Shown: positions 7,521 through 15,466, counted from the stretch's first letter. The stretch: DNA of 22,203 nt from JAGORM01 sp964406795 (GCA_964406795.1 CAYOTA010000019.1:1-22203); one strand, 5' to 3'. Made by a program: numbers and translations. Notes: a model not told the origin generated them from the letters alone.

Positions 7521-8360
7521 TTACTTCTTTGAGGATTTCTTGGATGCACTTCCCAGTATCACTGTGTTTTTACTCTTCTTTCCATTTCCTGAAATTTTTA
7601 TGTCCGTATTTGTACCCTTGCAGCAATCAGGCAAAACAGCTGTATTGGTATTCCCTCCTACAGCAATCACCACATTACTTTTAGCATTTCCAGTTTTAAT
7701 AGTAACGTCTTTTCCGTTTCCGTTGGCCTTATTGTCTCCGGTTTGTGCTGTAGACGACACAACGGTTGTAGTATTGGAAAAGTTTCCTTGCACTACCACA
7801 TGCTCACATGGCTTGGGATTACACGCATTTCCAGTTGCTTTCACGCCATCTACATCATACCCATCAGCTGTTGCGTCACTAAATTCATCTTTATTTGATA
7901 CATCCGTAATTCTGACATACTTTGCACAGCGCACACTTTCAGGCGTTGCAACTTGTCCGTCTTGAGAAATTTGCCCAGCCTCCACCCATGCTATTCCGTT
8001 TTCTGAAACCTCTATTTTTGCCTTTTCAGTTGGATACCCTGCATTTGTAGCCTCAACTACTATTACACCTGAAGAAATACCATTATCAAATCCTAGCTCT
8101 ATTACACCGCCAAATCCCAGTGAGTAAAATGTTCCGTCAGCAGTAGAGTCTTCTGCAACACCTAAGGCAGATGATGAGTCTGATCTGGGAGCAGGAATGA
8201 CACTTCCGTCTTTTCTTAAACCCTGAGAAACGGACTTTACATTATCAGCCCATGGACCTATCCCGTCTGGAGCCGCAGCTAGCACACTGGATGAAGAAAG
8301 CAGTATAAACGCTAGAGTTAGAACTGGCGTTAAAACATGTTTTATATGGGCAGTGGACAT
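7521..8360 (-). CDS. secreted discoidin-like surface protein with Gly/Asn-rich repeat tail
   Basis: This 279-residue protein starts at ATG 8360. That start gives a clean signal peptide (IKHVLTPVLTLAFILLSSSS, cut near VLAAAP), whereas longer versions bury it. An AGGAGT lies 13 nt upstream. Residues about 30-170 form a beta-rich module with SLGFGGVIELGFDN and GIAWVEAGQ, typical of carbohydrate-binding or adhesin-like discoidin folds. The C-terminal half has low-complexity beta repeats (TAQTGDNKANGNGKD, TGNAKSNVVIAVGGNTNT), a CC pair (PDCCKG) and a basic end (SASKKSSKK). It is probably exported to the cell surface. No sorting signal or anchor was found. It is divergent from the pyruvyl transferase gene. 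Confidence 0.7.
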   Translation of the reverse strand: MSTAHIKHVLTPVLTLAFILLSSSSVLAAAPDGIGPWADNVKSVSQGLRKDGSVIPAPRSDSSSALGVAEDSTADGTFYSLGFGGVIELGFDNGISSGVIVVEATNAGYPTEKAKIEVSENGIAWVEAGQISQDGQVATPESVRCAKYVRITDVSNKDEFSDATADGYDVDGVKATGNACNPKPCEHVVVQGNFSNTTTVVSSTAQTGDNKANGNGKDVTIKTGNAKSNVVIAVGGNTNTAVLPDCCKGTNTDIKISGNGKKSKNTVILGSASKKSSKK

Positions 8361-8474
8361 TAAGTTAAATGTACTCCTGAAATAAGTAAATGACAAGTGA
8401 TTCAAAGTATATAAAAGGAAATCACCAGCCATAAACGTTATTTTTTTTAAATTCAAATTCTTACAATGCTCTTA

Positions 8475-8503
8475 TTGTGTGAATACTTGTTTCCACATAC
8501 AAT
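8475..8503 (+). promoter_or_regulatory. promoter of the pyruvyl transferase gene
   Basis: TTGTGT (8475-8480) and TACAAT (8498-8503) have a 17-nt spacer. Predicted initiation near 8510 lies only about five bases before the ATG at 8515, and no SD is present. Confidence 0.5.
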
Positions 8504-8514
8504 TAATACTCTTC

Positions 8515-9705
8515 ATGAAGATATTAATTCCCAATGCATCCAGTCCTAAAAATATTGGAGATCTTGCGATTTTAACTGGACTACTTGAAACCATCCAACA
8601 CAAAAAAAATATTATAATTCACAGTGCTGATCCATATCTTCATGCATTTAAAGCGCGCCCCAGTCTCTATACATGGGCTGTGTTTGAGAACAGGCGACCT
8701 CATGTTAGGATTAAGCGTCTTTTCGCCCTTTTTATTCACACCAGTAAATTCAAAAAGTATGTCACAAGATTCAAAAGTGGAACGCTTCACACATTACTTG
8801 AAGATTATATGACGGCTGATGTGGTGGTATTTGTGGGAGGAGGCTACTTACGGTCACAAACCGGAGTCAAACAAACGTTAAACCTCATGATGTTACTTAG
8901 CATGTTTTATGTAGTAAAAAATCTGAAGGCCAAAAAAATAGTAGCACCTATTTCCATAGGACCATTTGCATATAAATGGCAGGAAAAAATGACAGTAAAA
9001 GTTTTAAAAAATTTTGATGTGGTTGCAGTACGCGAAAGATATTCATACAACCTTTTAAAAAGGTATAAACCTAAAAATATTTTACTCTCCACTGACACAT
9101 CATTATTTCTCAACTATGGTGAAACGGTAAAGAAACCATCAAATAAATTTGTGTTAGGTTTTACAATCAGAAAATGGCTGCCCATACTTAAGCAAAAAAG
9201 GTTTGAAAAGTATTTTCATAATACCATCATAAAATTTTGCAAGGAAACTGGAGCTAGCATTCAGCCAATCGTTCAGGTAGACGCACCTGAATACGGAGAC
9301 CTTGATCGAAAGATAACACAAAAAATTGCAGATAATCTCAAAAAAAACAAAATACATGTACTACCTATTAAAAAAGTAAAAGATCTACAACATGCAAGAA
9401 ACGTTTACTCATCTATTGATATGCTTCTTGGGATGCGAATGCATTCCAATATTTTAGCGGCTCTTTGCAGTACCCCATTTGTAGCCATATCATATGAATA
9501 TAAGACTGAAGGGATTTCCAACGATTTAGGTGTTGGAAACTATTGCATTTCAATTAAAAAAATAAATGACGAAAATCTATATGCGTTACTAAAACAGGCT
9601 TATTCAAATAGGGAAACTATTAAAAAAACTATGGAAAAAAAAATTGCGCGCTTAAGACTAAAGGAGGCTACCAGATGGAAAAATGTACGAGCATTAACAA
9701 CATAG
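8515..9705 (+). CDS. polysaccharide pyruvyl transferase family protein (CsaB-like)
   Basis: This 396-residue protein matches the PS_pyruv_trans family. It opens with MKILIPNASSPKNIGDLAIL, then DVVVFVGGGYLRSQTG near residue 102-117, IVAPISIGPF near 141-150 and VVAVRERYSYNLLKR. A C-terminal block GMRMHSNILAALCSTPFVAI ends about 80 residues before the stop. Family members add pyruvate ketals to wall or S-layer-anchoring polysaccharides or exopolysaccharides. I start it at ATG 8515, since the N-terminal strand begins there; an in-frame GTG at 8479 overlaps the promoter. It probably modifies the glycan made by the 3003-6086 enzymes, but this is inferred from proximity. Confidence 0.85.
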   Translation: MKILIPNASSPKNIGDLAILTGLLETIQHKKNIIIHSADPYLHAFKARPSLYTWAVFENRRPHVRIKRLFALFIHTSKFKKYVTRFKSGTLHTLLEDYMTADVVVFVGGGYLRSQTGVKQTLNLMMLLSMFYVVKNLKAKKIVAPISIGPFAYKWQEKMTVKVLKNFDVVAVRERYSYNLLKRYKPKNILLSTDTSLFLNYGETVKKPSNKFVLGFTIRKWLPILKQKRFEKYFHNTIIKFCKETGASIQPIVQVDAPEYGDLDRKITQKIADNLKKNKIHVLPIKKVKDLQHARNVYSSIDMLLGMRMHSNILAALCSTPFVAISYEYKTEGISNDLGVGNYCISIKKINDENLYALLKQAYSNRETIKKTMEKKIARLRLKEATRWKNVRALTT

Positions 9706-9708
9706 GAT

Positions 9709-9858
9709 TTATGCAACATCATTAACGATGTCAGGATAATGAAGATTGGGTTGAATTATGATTTCCTGAGCATCTAATCCTTCACTTCCTTCTTTCTCAA
9801 CAGAATAGTAAAAAATAACCAATACTAAAATTACTATATATTGATATACTTTGCTCAT
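9709..9858 (-). CDS. possible 49-residue single-pass membrane microprotein
   Basis: An uninterrupted minus-strand frame from ATG 9858 to TAA 9709 fills most of the gap between two plus-strand genes. It encodes MSKVYQYIVILVLVIFYYS, a plausible single membrane helix, followed by an acidic tail (EKEGSEGLDAQE) and a short end IIIQPNLHYP. Too small for routine gene calling. No good SD is visible. TATATT at 9887-9882 on the minus strand could be its -10, overlapping the opposite promoter. No family is recognised; it could be a chance frame. Confidence 0.4.
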   Translation of the reverse strand: MSKVYQYIVILVLVIFYYSVEKEGSEGLDAQEIIIQPNLHYPDIVNDVA

Positions 9859-9859
9859 C

Positions 9860-9889
9860 TTGACAGCTCATCTGTTTTGAGAATATAAA
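9860..9889 (+). promoter_or_regulatory. strong promoter for the LTD surface protein
   Basis: A perfect TTGACA (9860-9865) and TATAAA (9884-9889) with an 18-nt spacer. Initiation near 9896 is four bases before ATG 9900, so the mRNA is nearly leaderless; no SD. Confidence 0.7.
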
Positions 9890-9899
9890 AGATATATAC

Positions 9900-10904
9900 A
9901 TGAGAAAACAGCTGTCCGCTTCTCTTCTTCTTGGAACACTTCTTCTACTCATTATTACTTTTTCAAAATCACCAAATTCCAGTAGTGCAGCTATGGCAAC
10001 TAGCGTAGTAATTTCAGAAATTCAAGTTGCAGGAACTGGTGGAGCAGATGACGAATTTATTGAACTTTATAATCCCACAACTAGCGCAGTAGACTTGACT
10101 GGATGGAGACTTCTCAGAAAAAATAGTACAGGCAGCGTTCAAAATAACCTTGTTGCCAATATAACTGGCACTATTCCTGCACGTGGATATTTTCTTGTGG
10201 CAAAACCTACTACATATATGGGTGCTGCAACTCCTGACCTGACCTACTCTGCATCTTCAAGCGCAATTACCACTAACAGTACTATTATTTTATATAGTGA
10301 TACCGGTACAACAGTTGTAGATAAAGTTGGTTTAGGAGAAGGTGCAAGTGCCGCTACTGACTTTGAAGGAGCAACAACGCCAAACCCTGAAGCGGGAGGA
10401 AGTGTTGAAAGAAAAGCAAATGACTCTTCTACGGTCATAAGCATGACAACAGGCGCTGACATGCTACTCGGAAATGGTGAAGATACAAATAATAATCAAT
10501 CAGATTTTATAATAAGACTCACTTCTCAACCACAAAACAGTACAAGCAACACTGAGCCCGTTGGTGAAGTAAGCCCTAGCATTACACCAACCGTAACAAC
10601 TACACCTACTATAACCGTTACCCCAACTATAACGGTCACGCCAACTATAACTGTTACACCGACCCTAACCCCAACTCCTACAGTTACACCCAGTATTACC
10701 AGCTCTCCTACTCCTACTAATACTCCAACCCCTACACCTACCACTCCAGTAACTGTCACGCCAACTCCCAGTATTAAACCTCCTGTTTCATTTGTAACGT
10801 TCCAACTCGTCTGTACAGCAAAAGTGAAAACATATAGAGTGATGGGAATGGAATTCCACTTTTCTTACCCCACTTGCAAACTAGTAAAAACACTTAGTGA
10901 ATAA
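9900..10904 (+). CDS. secreted lamin-tail domain (LTD) surface protein with Thr/Pro repeat stalk
   Basis: This 334-residue protein has a signal peptide (LLLGTLLLLIITF, residues about 10-22). An LTD domain spans about 33-165: VISEIQVAGTGGADDEFIEL, DLTGWRLLR, PARGYFLVAK, PNPEAGGSVERK. A stalk of Ile-Thr-Val-Thr-Pro-Thr units and other TP repeats follows (about 222-290). The C-terminal module carries two Cys (FQLVCTAKVK and YPTCKLVK) that may form a disulfide. LTD domains occur in many secreted bacterial proteins and are thought to bind or localise partners; the role here is unknown. The TP stalk is probably extended and possibly glycosylated, which would suit the nearby PMT-like gene, but that is inference. 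Confidence 0.8.
   Translation: MRKQLSASLLLGTLLLLIITFSKSPNSSSAAMATSVVISEIQVAGTGGADDEFIELYNPTTSAVDLTGWRLLRKNSTGSVQNNLVANITGTIPARGYFLVAKPTTYMGAATPDLTYSASSSAITTNSTIILYSDTGTTVVDKVGLGEGASAATDFEGATTPNPEAGGSVERKANDSSTVISMTTGADMLLGNGEDTNNNQSDFIIRLTSQPQNSTSNTEPVGEVSPSITPTVTTTPTITVTPTITVTPTITVTPTLTPTPTVTPSITSSPTPTNTPTPTPTTPVTVTPTPSIKPPVSFVTFQLVCTAKVKTYRVMGMEFHFSYPTCKLVKTLSE
10593..10762 (+). repeat. imperfect tandem repeat encoding the TPT stalk
   Basis: About three 18-nt units encode Ile-Thr-Val-Thr-Pro-Thr (10610-10663), then degenerate TPTPT coding to about 10762. The amino acids are conserved while third positions differ between units, so the repeat appears maintained for protein sequence. Strand slippage could still change its length between strains. 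Confidence 0.7.
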
Positions 10905-10923
10905 AATTAAAAATTATGATCCA

Positions 10924-10953
10924 TTGACAAGCACTTTCACTACCTGATACATT
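10924..10953 (+). promoter_or_regulatory. promoter of the HdeD-like gene
   Basis: TTGACA (10924-10929) is followed after 18 nt by TACATT (10948-10953) with an upstream TG (10945-10946), an extended -10. Initiation would coincide with the ATG at 10960. Confidence 0.6.
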
Positions 10954-10959
10954 TTTTAT

Positions 10960-11514
10960 ATGAAGCAATTACACACACAATGGTCTAGCATCCTTATCAG
11001 AGGAATTTTTGCAATTATTTTTGGGATTGTAGCAATCATTTGGCCGGGAATTGGATTACAGGTTTTGGTATTACTTTTTGGAGCATACGCATTAATTGAC
11101 GGATTTATTGCACTGTTTGTGGGCTTCCCATCTCGGTCAGTTGCACTCATTATAGAAGGTGTTATAGGAATACTCGTAGGTTTATATGTATTTTTTTGGA
11201 CCATCCAAGCAGTAGAATTATTTATACTTGTTGTAGGGATTTGGGCAATTGCCACAGGAATATTTGAAATAGTTGCAGCCATAGAACTTAGAAAACAAAT
11301 TAAAAATGAAGTATATTTATTTATAATGGGAGCTATTTCCATTCTCTTTGGATTAATGGTCTTTATAAATCCTCTTGTGGCAGGCCTTGCCTTTACAATG
11401 GTTATTGGCATATATGCGATCTTCTTTGGAATTCTGCTTACGGCGCTTGCTATGAAACTCAAAAACTACAAAACATCCACTCCAAAAAAATCTTCCAAAA
11501 AAAAGAAAAAGTAA
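10960..11514 (+). CDS. HdeD-like (DUF308) six-helix membrane protein
   Basis: This 184-residue protein consists almost wholly of about six membrane helices in three paired repeats. Examples are LIRGIFAIIFGIVAIIWPG near the start, ALIIEGVIGILVGLYVFF and FIMGAISILFGLMVFINP later. GI-AI-G hairpins followed by WPG or NP are typical of HdeD/DUF308 proteins. A basic tail of lysines (STPKKSSKKKKK) follows and should face the cytoplasm. E. coli HdeD is linked to acid resistance, but the molecular role is unclear. It has its own promoter and no SD. Confidence 0.8.
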   Translation: MKQLHTQWSSILIRGIFAIIFGIVAIIWPGIGLQVLVLLFGAYALIDGFIALFVGFPSRSVALIIEGVIGILVGLYVFFWTIQAVELFILVVGIWAIATGIFEIVAAIELRKQIKNEVYLFIMGAISILFGLMVFINPLVAGLAFTMVIGIYAIFFGILLTALAMKLKNYKTSTPKKSSKKKKK

Positions 11515-11556
11515 GAAATATTTAATAATCACGTCTGTTCTTTAACTTACTCTCTA

Positions 11557-11565
11557 TGTTATAAC
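11557..11565 (+). promoter_or_regulatory. extended -10 promoter of the 815-residue gene
   Basis: TG at 11557-11558, one base, then TATAAC (11560-11565). The -35 region is weak. Initiation is predicted at or next to the ATG at 11572. Confidence 0.5.
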
Positions 11566-11571
11566 TAATAT

Positions 11572-14019
11572 ATGGATAATAATCCGCAAATTAATACACC
11601 ACCACTCAATCAGAATCCTTCAATGCATATAAATTTTGCGCCGGAAAATAAACCCTCACGAAAAAAGCTACTGATTATTGGTGGTATTACAATTATTGTA
11701 ATCATATGCGTTACGCTTATTACTTTTTTTGCTCTAAGTCAGAGTAAAAAAACAGTTGCAAAAATTGAACCTACCCCTACTCCCTCACAATCCAACACAA
11801 AGGAAACTGCTTTGCCGGCACCTAAATTTATTGCAAGAAAATACACATACTCAGGAAACTTACCGGCAAAACCAAATCTTTCCACTTATACACTAGCCCA
11901 ATTCACTCAAGAAGACGCAGGATCCATGTCAGCCAAACTAGGACTTACGACTTACAATAGTGAAAGTCCTGAAGGGTATTTTGAATACACAAATCTAGAA
12001 GATGATAAGGCAAGAGGAATAATAGATTTTAACGCGACTTCAGGAACCTTTCTTTATCAGTCTTACGGAAGCTTTATTCCTGAAACATTTAAATCTGGTC
12101 AGTCATATCAGAACCAAGCTTTCGAAATAATGAAATATCTAGGGCTCTATGATGACACTATTACTTGCGATATTACGTATAACCAGACTGAAAACCCAGG
12201 AGTCACATATGTTGAATGTCACAGAGATTGGAACAAATTATCTGCACCTCTACTCAATCTGGGCGGGGTATTAAATATTCCGGAAACAGTAAAAATCTCA
12301 AGCTTATATCCTGGTCTTGTAAATCAACAAATAAGCATGCCAAATCCTACAATCACCAATGTCTCGAACGGAGGAAATGGGTTGGCTCGACCCCGCGAGT
12401 TTAATACTATTACTTTTGGCTTATATGAAAATGGTGCCATATCAACCATTGATTCAACCATGAGAAAAATATCCCGTAAAAACTCAATTGATGAGTCAGA
12501 AATTATCACTCCAAAAGAAGCTGTTGATGCAATCGCTGCACAACTAGGTGAATCAACGCTAACCATTCCATCTGGCCAAGGAACACCAGGTTATGAAAAG
12601 ATGTATCCCAACAATCTTGCAAAAACCGAAATTGCCGCAATTTATGAAATTACTCCTGCTTTTATAGATAAGCCTTTTAACGAACCACAAGCATCATATG
12701 AGCCCTACTATCTTGTAAGAGGTGTAGCACGGCTTGAGTCAGGATATAATGTTCGGTTTACTCAAATAATTCCAGCTGAAAAATCAAAAACAAACTTAAC
12801 CCAGAAAATTTCAGAACAAAATCCTATTCAGATTGGAACTTTTCAACCGTCTGTTTTTCCAGATTCACCTACACCGCTCACCTCTAATCCCACTTCAGTG
12901 ATCTCTCCCACGCAAAATACTAATCAAGCATGCCAACCAATTATTACGAGTAGTCTACGCTCCGGCGGGCTTATAGAAGTTCCTGGATATGGCACCGTAA
13001 GGCTCACGTTTGCAGGAGAAAACAGTGCCCGCACATATAGCTTTGCTATGCCTCAAATAGTACCTACGCAGGCAATGGTAAACGCAGTTAAAAGTGAGTA
13101 CTTTAAAGCAGTTGGAAAGTCACTTGCCATCCATCAAGCTAAAACAAACCAAAGCCCATTGCCGCAAAACCTAGAGCGAAGACCAGATTGCACAGTTGAT
13201 CCCATCAATCGCTGCATAAATAATTCCGGAATTAATACTATGCTACAAAGCAAGGAAAATATGTTGAGAATCTATTCGGTAGATGAGTTAAAAACATTTT
13301 CCTATCCTGTTCCTATTGATATAATTCTAAATCCCGGAAACTTTACAGGCACATCACAAGGCCAGCTTCTTTCTTGGCTATTTATGGAAAATTACTCGGC
13401 AGCAAGCAGAGAAAATACAAAAACGACTGGTAATGGAACTATCCCTACGGCTTGTTATATTTCTGGAAATTCACCTCATATATTTATTTCAAGCAAAAAA
13501 AATAGGGAAATTTCAATTAAAACCAAAGCAAAACTATCATATTCAGACCCCGTTGCTGAAAATAACGTATGGATAATAAACACAAAAAATAATATGTTTA
13601 TAAATCAGCAAGGAGTAATCAGATCTTCAATTTATTATGAATATGATCCTGAACATGTAGACTTTTCAGAGTCAAAAGAAGGCTACATTGCAACACGCAC
13701 AGATATTTCAAAAATTGTACGAGCAATTGCAGACAAACTTGGCCTAACACAACTTGAGACTCAAGCGCTTTTGTCTGATACTAAGAACGCACTAATCGAC
13801 TTACCCAATTCTGAATACATAAAAATTTCAATTATAAATGAGGATGAAATTAACACAAAGTTACCCCTGGAAATTTCTCCAAAACCTAAAATCATTACCA
13901 GATTCCATCTGATGTTGTCAGTCGCAAAATCAAGCGATAAGACTGAAGCACCAATTATTCAAAAAGCTACAAGAACTGACTACTCTGTATTGGAACTTGG
14001 CGCCTACGCCAAAAGATAA
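11572..14019 (+). CDS. large single-pass membrane protein of unknown function
   Basis: I do not recognise a family. This 815-residue protein has a short Asn/Pro-rich cytoplasmic tail, a basic patch (KPSRKK) and one membrane helix (about 34-56, IIGGITIIVIICVTLITFFA). A TPTPSQS linker comes next, then a large extracellular part. A second low-complexity linker (SPTPLTSNPTSVISPTQ, about 425-445) divides it into two halves. Cysteines are few and mostly paired: C200/C217, then CQP near 452 and CTVDPINRC near 541-549, so disulfides are possible. No catalytic motif stands out. Copy B of the repeated element begins 65 nt after the stop. A surface or adhesion role is plausible but unproven. Confidence 0.7.
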   Translation: MDNNPQINTPPLNQNPSMHINFAPENKPSRKKLLIIGGITIIVIICVTLITFFALSQSKKTVAKIEPTPTPSQSNTKETALPAPKFIARKYTYSGNLPAKPNLSTYTLAQFTQEDAGSMSAKLGLTTYNSESPEGYFEYTNLEDDKARGIIDFNATSGTFLYQSYGSFIPETFKSGQSYQNQAFEIMKYLGLYDDTITCDITYNQTENPGVTYVECHRDWNKLSAPLLNLGGVLNIPETVKISSLYPGLVNQQISMPNPTITNVSNGGNGLARPREFNTITFGLYENGAISTIDSTMRKISRKNSIDESEIITPKEAVDAIAAQLGESTLTIPSGQGTPGYEKMYPNNLAKTEIAAIYEITPAFIDKPFNEPQASYEPYYLVRGVARLESGYNVRFTQIIPAEKSKTNLTQKISEQNPIQIGTFQPSVFPDSPTPLTSNPTSVISPTQNTNQACQPIITSSLRSGGLIEVPGYGTVRLTFAGENSARTYSFAMPQIVPTQAMVNAVKSEYFKAVGKSLAIHQAKTNQSPLPQNLERRPDCTVDPINRCINNSGINTMLQSKENMLRIYSVDELKTFSYPVPIDIILNPGNFTGTSQGQLLSWLFMENYSAASRENTKTTGNGTIPTACYISGNSPHIFISSKKNREISIKTKAKLSYSDPVAENNVWIINTKNNMFINQQGVIRSSIYYEYDPEHVDFSESKEGYIATRTDISKIVRAIADKLGLTQLETQALLSDTKNALIDLPNSEYIKISIINEDEINTKLPLEISPKPKIITRFHLMLSVAKSSDKTEAPIIQKATRTDYSVLELGAYAKR

Positions 14020-14084
14020 CAACGCGACTACTGACATCTAACTACTAACTTCTTATAGTTCGAGTAGGTGAGAACTTCCATATA

Positions 14085-14249
14085 TCATCAATTGGGACAC
14101 GACTCCATGGAGAAATGAACGAGTGAATGCCAGGAAAGGGTAAAGGTATTCTCCGGCCCTTTCAGTAAACGAGTTCATTTTGTAATGGGTGAGGGTCACA
14201 CTGATGAGAGCTTCTGCTTCTCTTGGCGGTTCAAGAGAAGAAAAAGGTA
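14085..14249 (+). ncRNA. structured repeated intergenic element, copy B
   Basis: This is the shorter counterpart of 6120-6308, in the same orientation and again just downstream of a plus-strand gene. It has the same opening block (14085-14119), a perfect CTCCATGGAG palindrome (14103-14112), and a stronger GAAAGGG/CCCTTTC stem (14134-14140 with 14157-14163). The 9-bp hairpin is CTTCTCTTG 14217-14225 with CAAGAGAAG 14232-14240. It lacks the extra 6-bp hairpin and GGGGAAA units of copy A. Both copies continue similarly for a few bases past the hairpin (AAAAAGGTAAATAA here). It fills most of the 14020-14254 gap. Confidence 0.6.
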
Positions 14250-14254
14250 AATAA

Positions 14255-14782
14255 TTATCTTAGTACCTTATACTTTAACAACATCGTCCCCTTATCGTTT
14301 AATTTTTTAGAAGATAATAATTCAAGGTTTTGAGCTACTCCTTCAGAAAATAATTTCTTTCCTTCTCCAAATATTAATGGTTCTAAGGTTAGGTAAATTT
14401 CAGAAATTAAATTCTCTTCTAAAAACAATGTATTTATCTCACAACCTCCCACAATTAATGCCTCATCTATTCCTTCATTCGTAAACCTATTCACTAATTC
14501 CGTTGGTGATTCATTCGTAAATTCTAAAAAACCAGAGATTTTCTCCCTTGAATATTTCTGAGGATCTCGCGTAATGACTACTCTTTTACGCCCTTGTTTA
14601 CTCTTCATAAAATGCCTGGAAATTCCATAGGTTTTTGCACCCATTATGATTAATTTTGCTTTTTCTATTTCTTTAAAAAATATTTTTGAGTCCTCAGGGC
14701 TTGTCCACTCATATATATTTGCTTCATTACCGCGGGTTATAAACCCATCAATTGAGGATACTGCAAGAAGAACTAGTTTCAT
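14255..14782 (-). CDS. RibD C-terminal / dihydrofolate-reductase-like protein
   Basis: This 175-residue protein belongs to the RibD_C/DHFR-like group, as stand-alone YwjB/YyaP-type proteins do. It shows MKLVLLAVSSIDGFITRG at the N-terminus, AKLIIMGAKTYG near residue 42-53, ALIVGGCEINTLFLEENL near 108-125, and LTLEPLIFGEGKKLF. The GG motif and surrounding fold suggest NADPH binding and reduction of a pterin or pyrimidine-like substrate. The stand-alone proteins are poorly characterised and the substrate is unknown. Its ATG overlaps the stop of the transporter gene (ATGA), so the two are probably coupled. It converges on copy B. Confidence 0.8.
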   Translation of the reverse strand: MKLVLLAVSSIDGFITRGNEANIYEWTSPEDSKIFFKEIEKAKLIIMGAKTYGISRHFMKSKQGRKRVVITRDPQKYSREKISGFLEFTNESPTELVNRFTNEGIDEALIVGGCEINTLFLEENLISEIYLTLEPLIFGEGKKLFSEGVAQNLELLSSKKLNDKGTMLLKYKVLR

Positions 14783-15447
14783 TTCGTGGATTTAGTGTCT
14801 GACTTGAGCCATTTAACGCCCATATATACTAATGGGGTTTCAATAACAGACATAAAACATTTGAGTAACCAGTAAGGAATAATAAGGCTTATTAAAAATG
14901 CAAAGTTAGCAGAAAAATCTTGATTAAATGCATAAAAAGCAAGTGTCATAAAGATTACCGTATCTACAAACTGTGCTATGAAGTTTGAAGCATTGTTCCT
15001 AAACCATAATGCTTTTTTCCCTAGCTTTTGTCTGATTCTGACAAAAATTACGACATCCGTAAATTCAGCAATAGCAAATGCAACAAGAGATGCTGCAGAA
15101 ATGCGCGCTGATAAACCAAATATTGTGTCATATGCGCTCTCTTTTGTTTCAAAACGCGTTGAAGGCGGCAATGCCACAAAAATTACAGAAGCCAAGAAAG
15201 TAAGAGCTACAACAAGTAAACCAGATCTAATTACACTTCTTGTGCGTTCCTTACCATACACTTCAGTAATGACATCATTAATGGTAAACAAAAGAGGAAA
15301 AAGAAATATTGCAACACTCGCATTAAGCTGATATCCAAAAAATTTTATTAGAGGAAAGGTTTTTCCTCCCATTAATTCCGCTGCTGTAATACAAAAAATG
15401 TAAACAGCCACCAGAAGATCAAACTTTTGGATTTTTAATAAGTTCAT
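14779..15447 (-). CDS. yhhQ: YhhQ/VUT-family (DUF165) queuosine-precursor transporter
   Basis: This 222-residue protein has about six membrane helices and family blocks: AELMGGKTFPL near residue 23, FPLLFTINDVITEVYGKERTR at about 50-70, ALPPSTRF, AFAIAEFTDVVIFVRIRQK, WFRNNASNFIAQFVDTVIF. E. coli YhhQ imports the deazapurines preQ0/preQ1 used for the tRNA base queuosine. The match is good, but substrate choice cannot be read from sequence. It is the first gene of a two-gene unit with the reductase. The promoter upstream has an extended -10 and no SD. No tRNA-guanine transglycosylase gene is in the window. Confidence 0.82.
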   Translation of the reverse strand: MNLLKIQKFDLLVAVYIFCITAAELMGGKTFPLIKFFGYQLNASVAIFLFPLLFTINDVITEVYGKERTRSVIRSGLLVVALTFLASVIFVALPPSTRFETKESAYDTIFGLSARISAASLVAFAIAEFTDVVIFVRIRQKLGKKALWFRNNASNFIAQFVDTVIFMTLAFYAFNQDFSANFAFLISLIIPYWLLKCFMSVIETPLVYMGVKWLKSDTKSTK

Positions 15448-15457
15448 TACTTGAGGA

Positions 15458-15466
15458 ATTGTACCA
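15458..15466 (-). promoter_or_regulatory. extended -10 promoter of the yhhQ-like unit
   Basis: On the minus strand, TGG then TACAAT (15463-15458). A possible TTAACA -35 at 15488-15483 has a long 19-nt spacer. Initiation is predicted about four bases before the ATG at 15447. Confidence 0.5.

Noticed and set aside
7540..7965. Plus-strand 141-residue open frame
   Set aside because: Antisense to the signal-peptide-bearing discoidin-like gene, with no family features.
10526..10759. Minus-strand open frame of Val/Gly repeats
   Set aside because: It is the antisense reading of the Thr/Pro stalk coding repeat and has no start signals.
6120..14249. Template/variable repeat pair of a diversity-generating retroelement
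   Set aside because: The differences are scattered indels and mixed substitutions, not adenine-specific changes. No reverse transcriptase or Avd is present, and neither copy lies at the end of a target gene's coding sequence.
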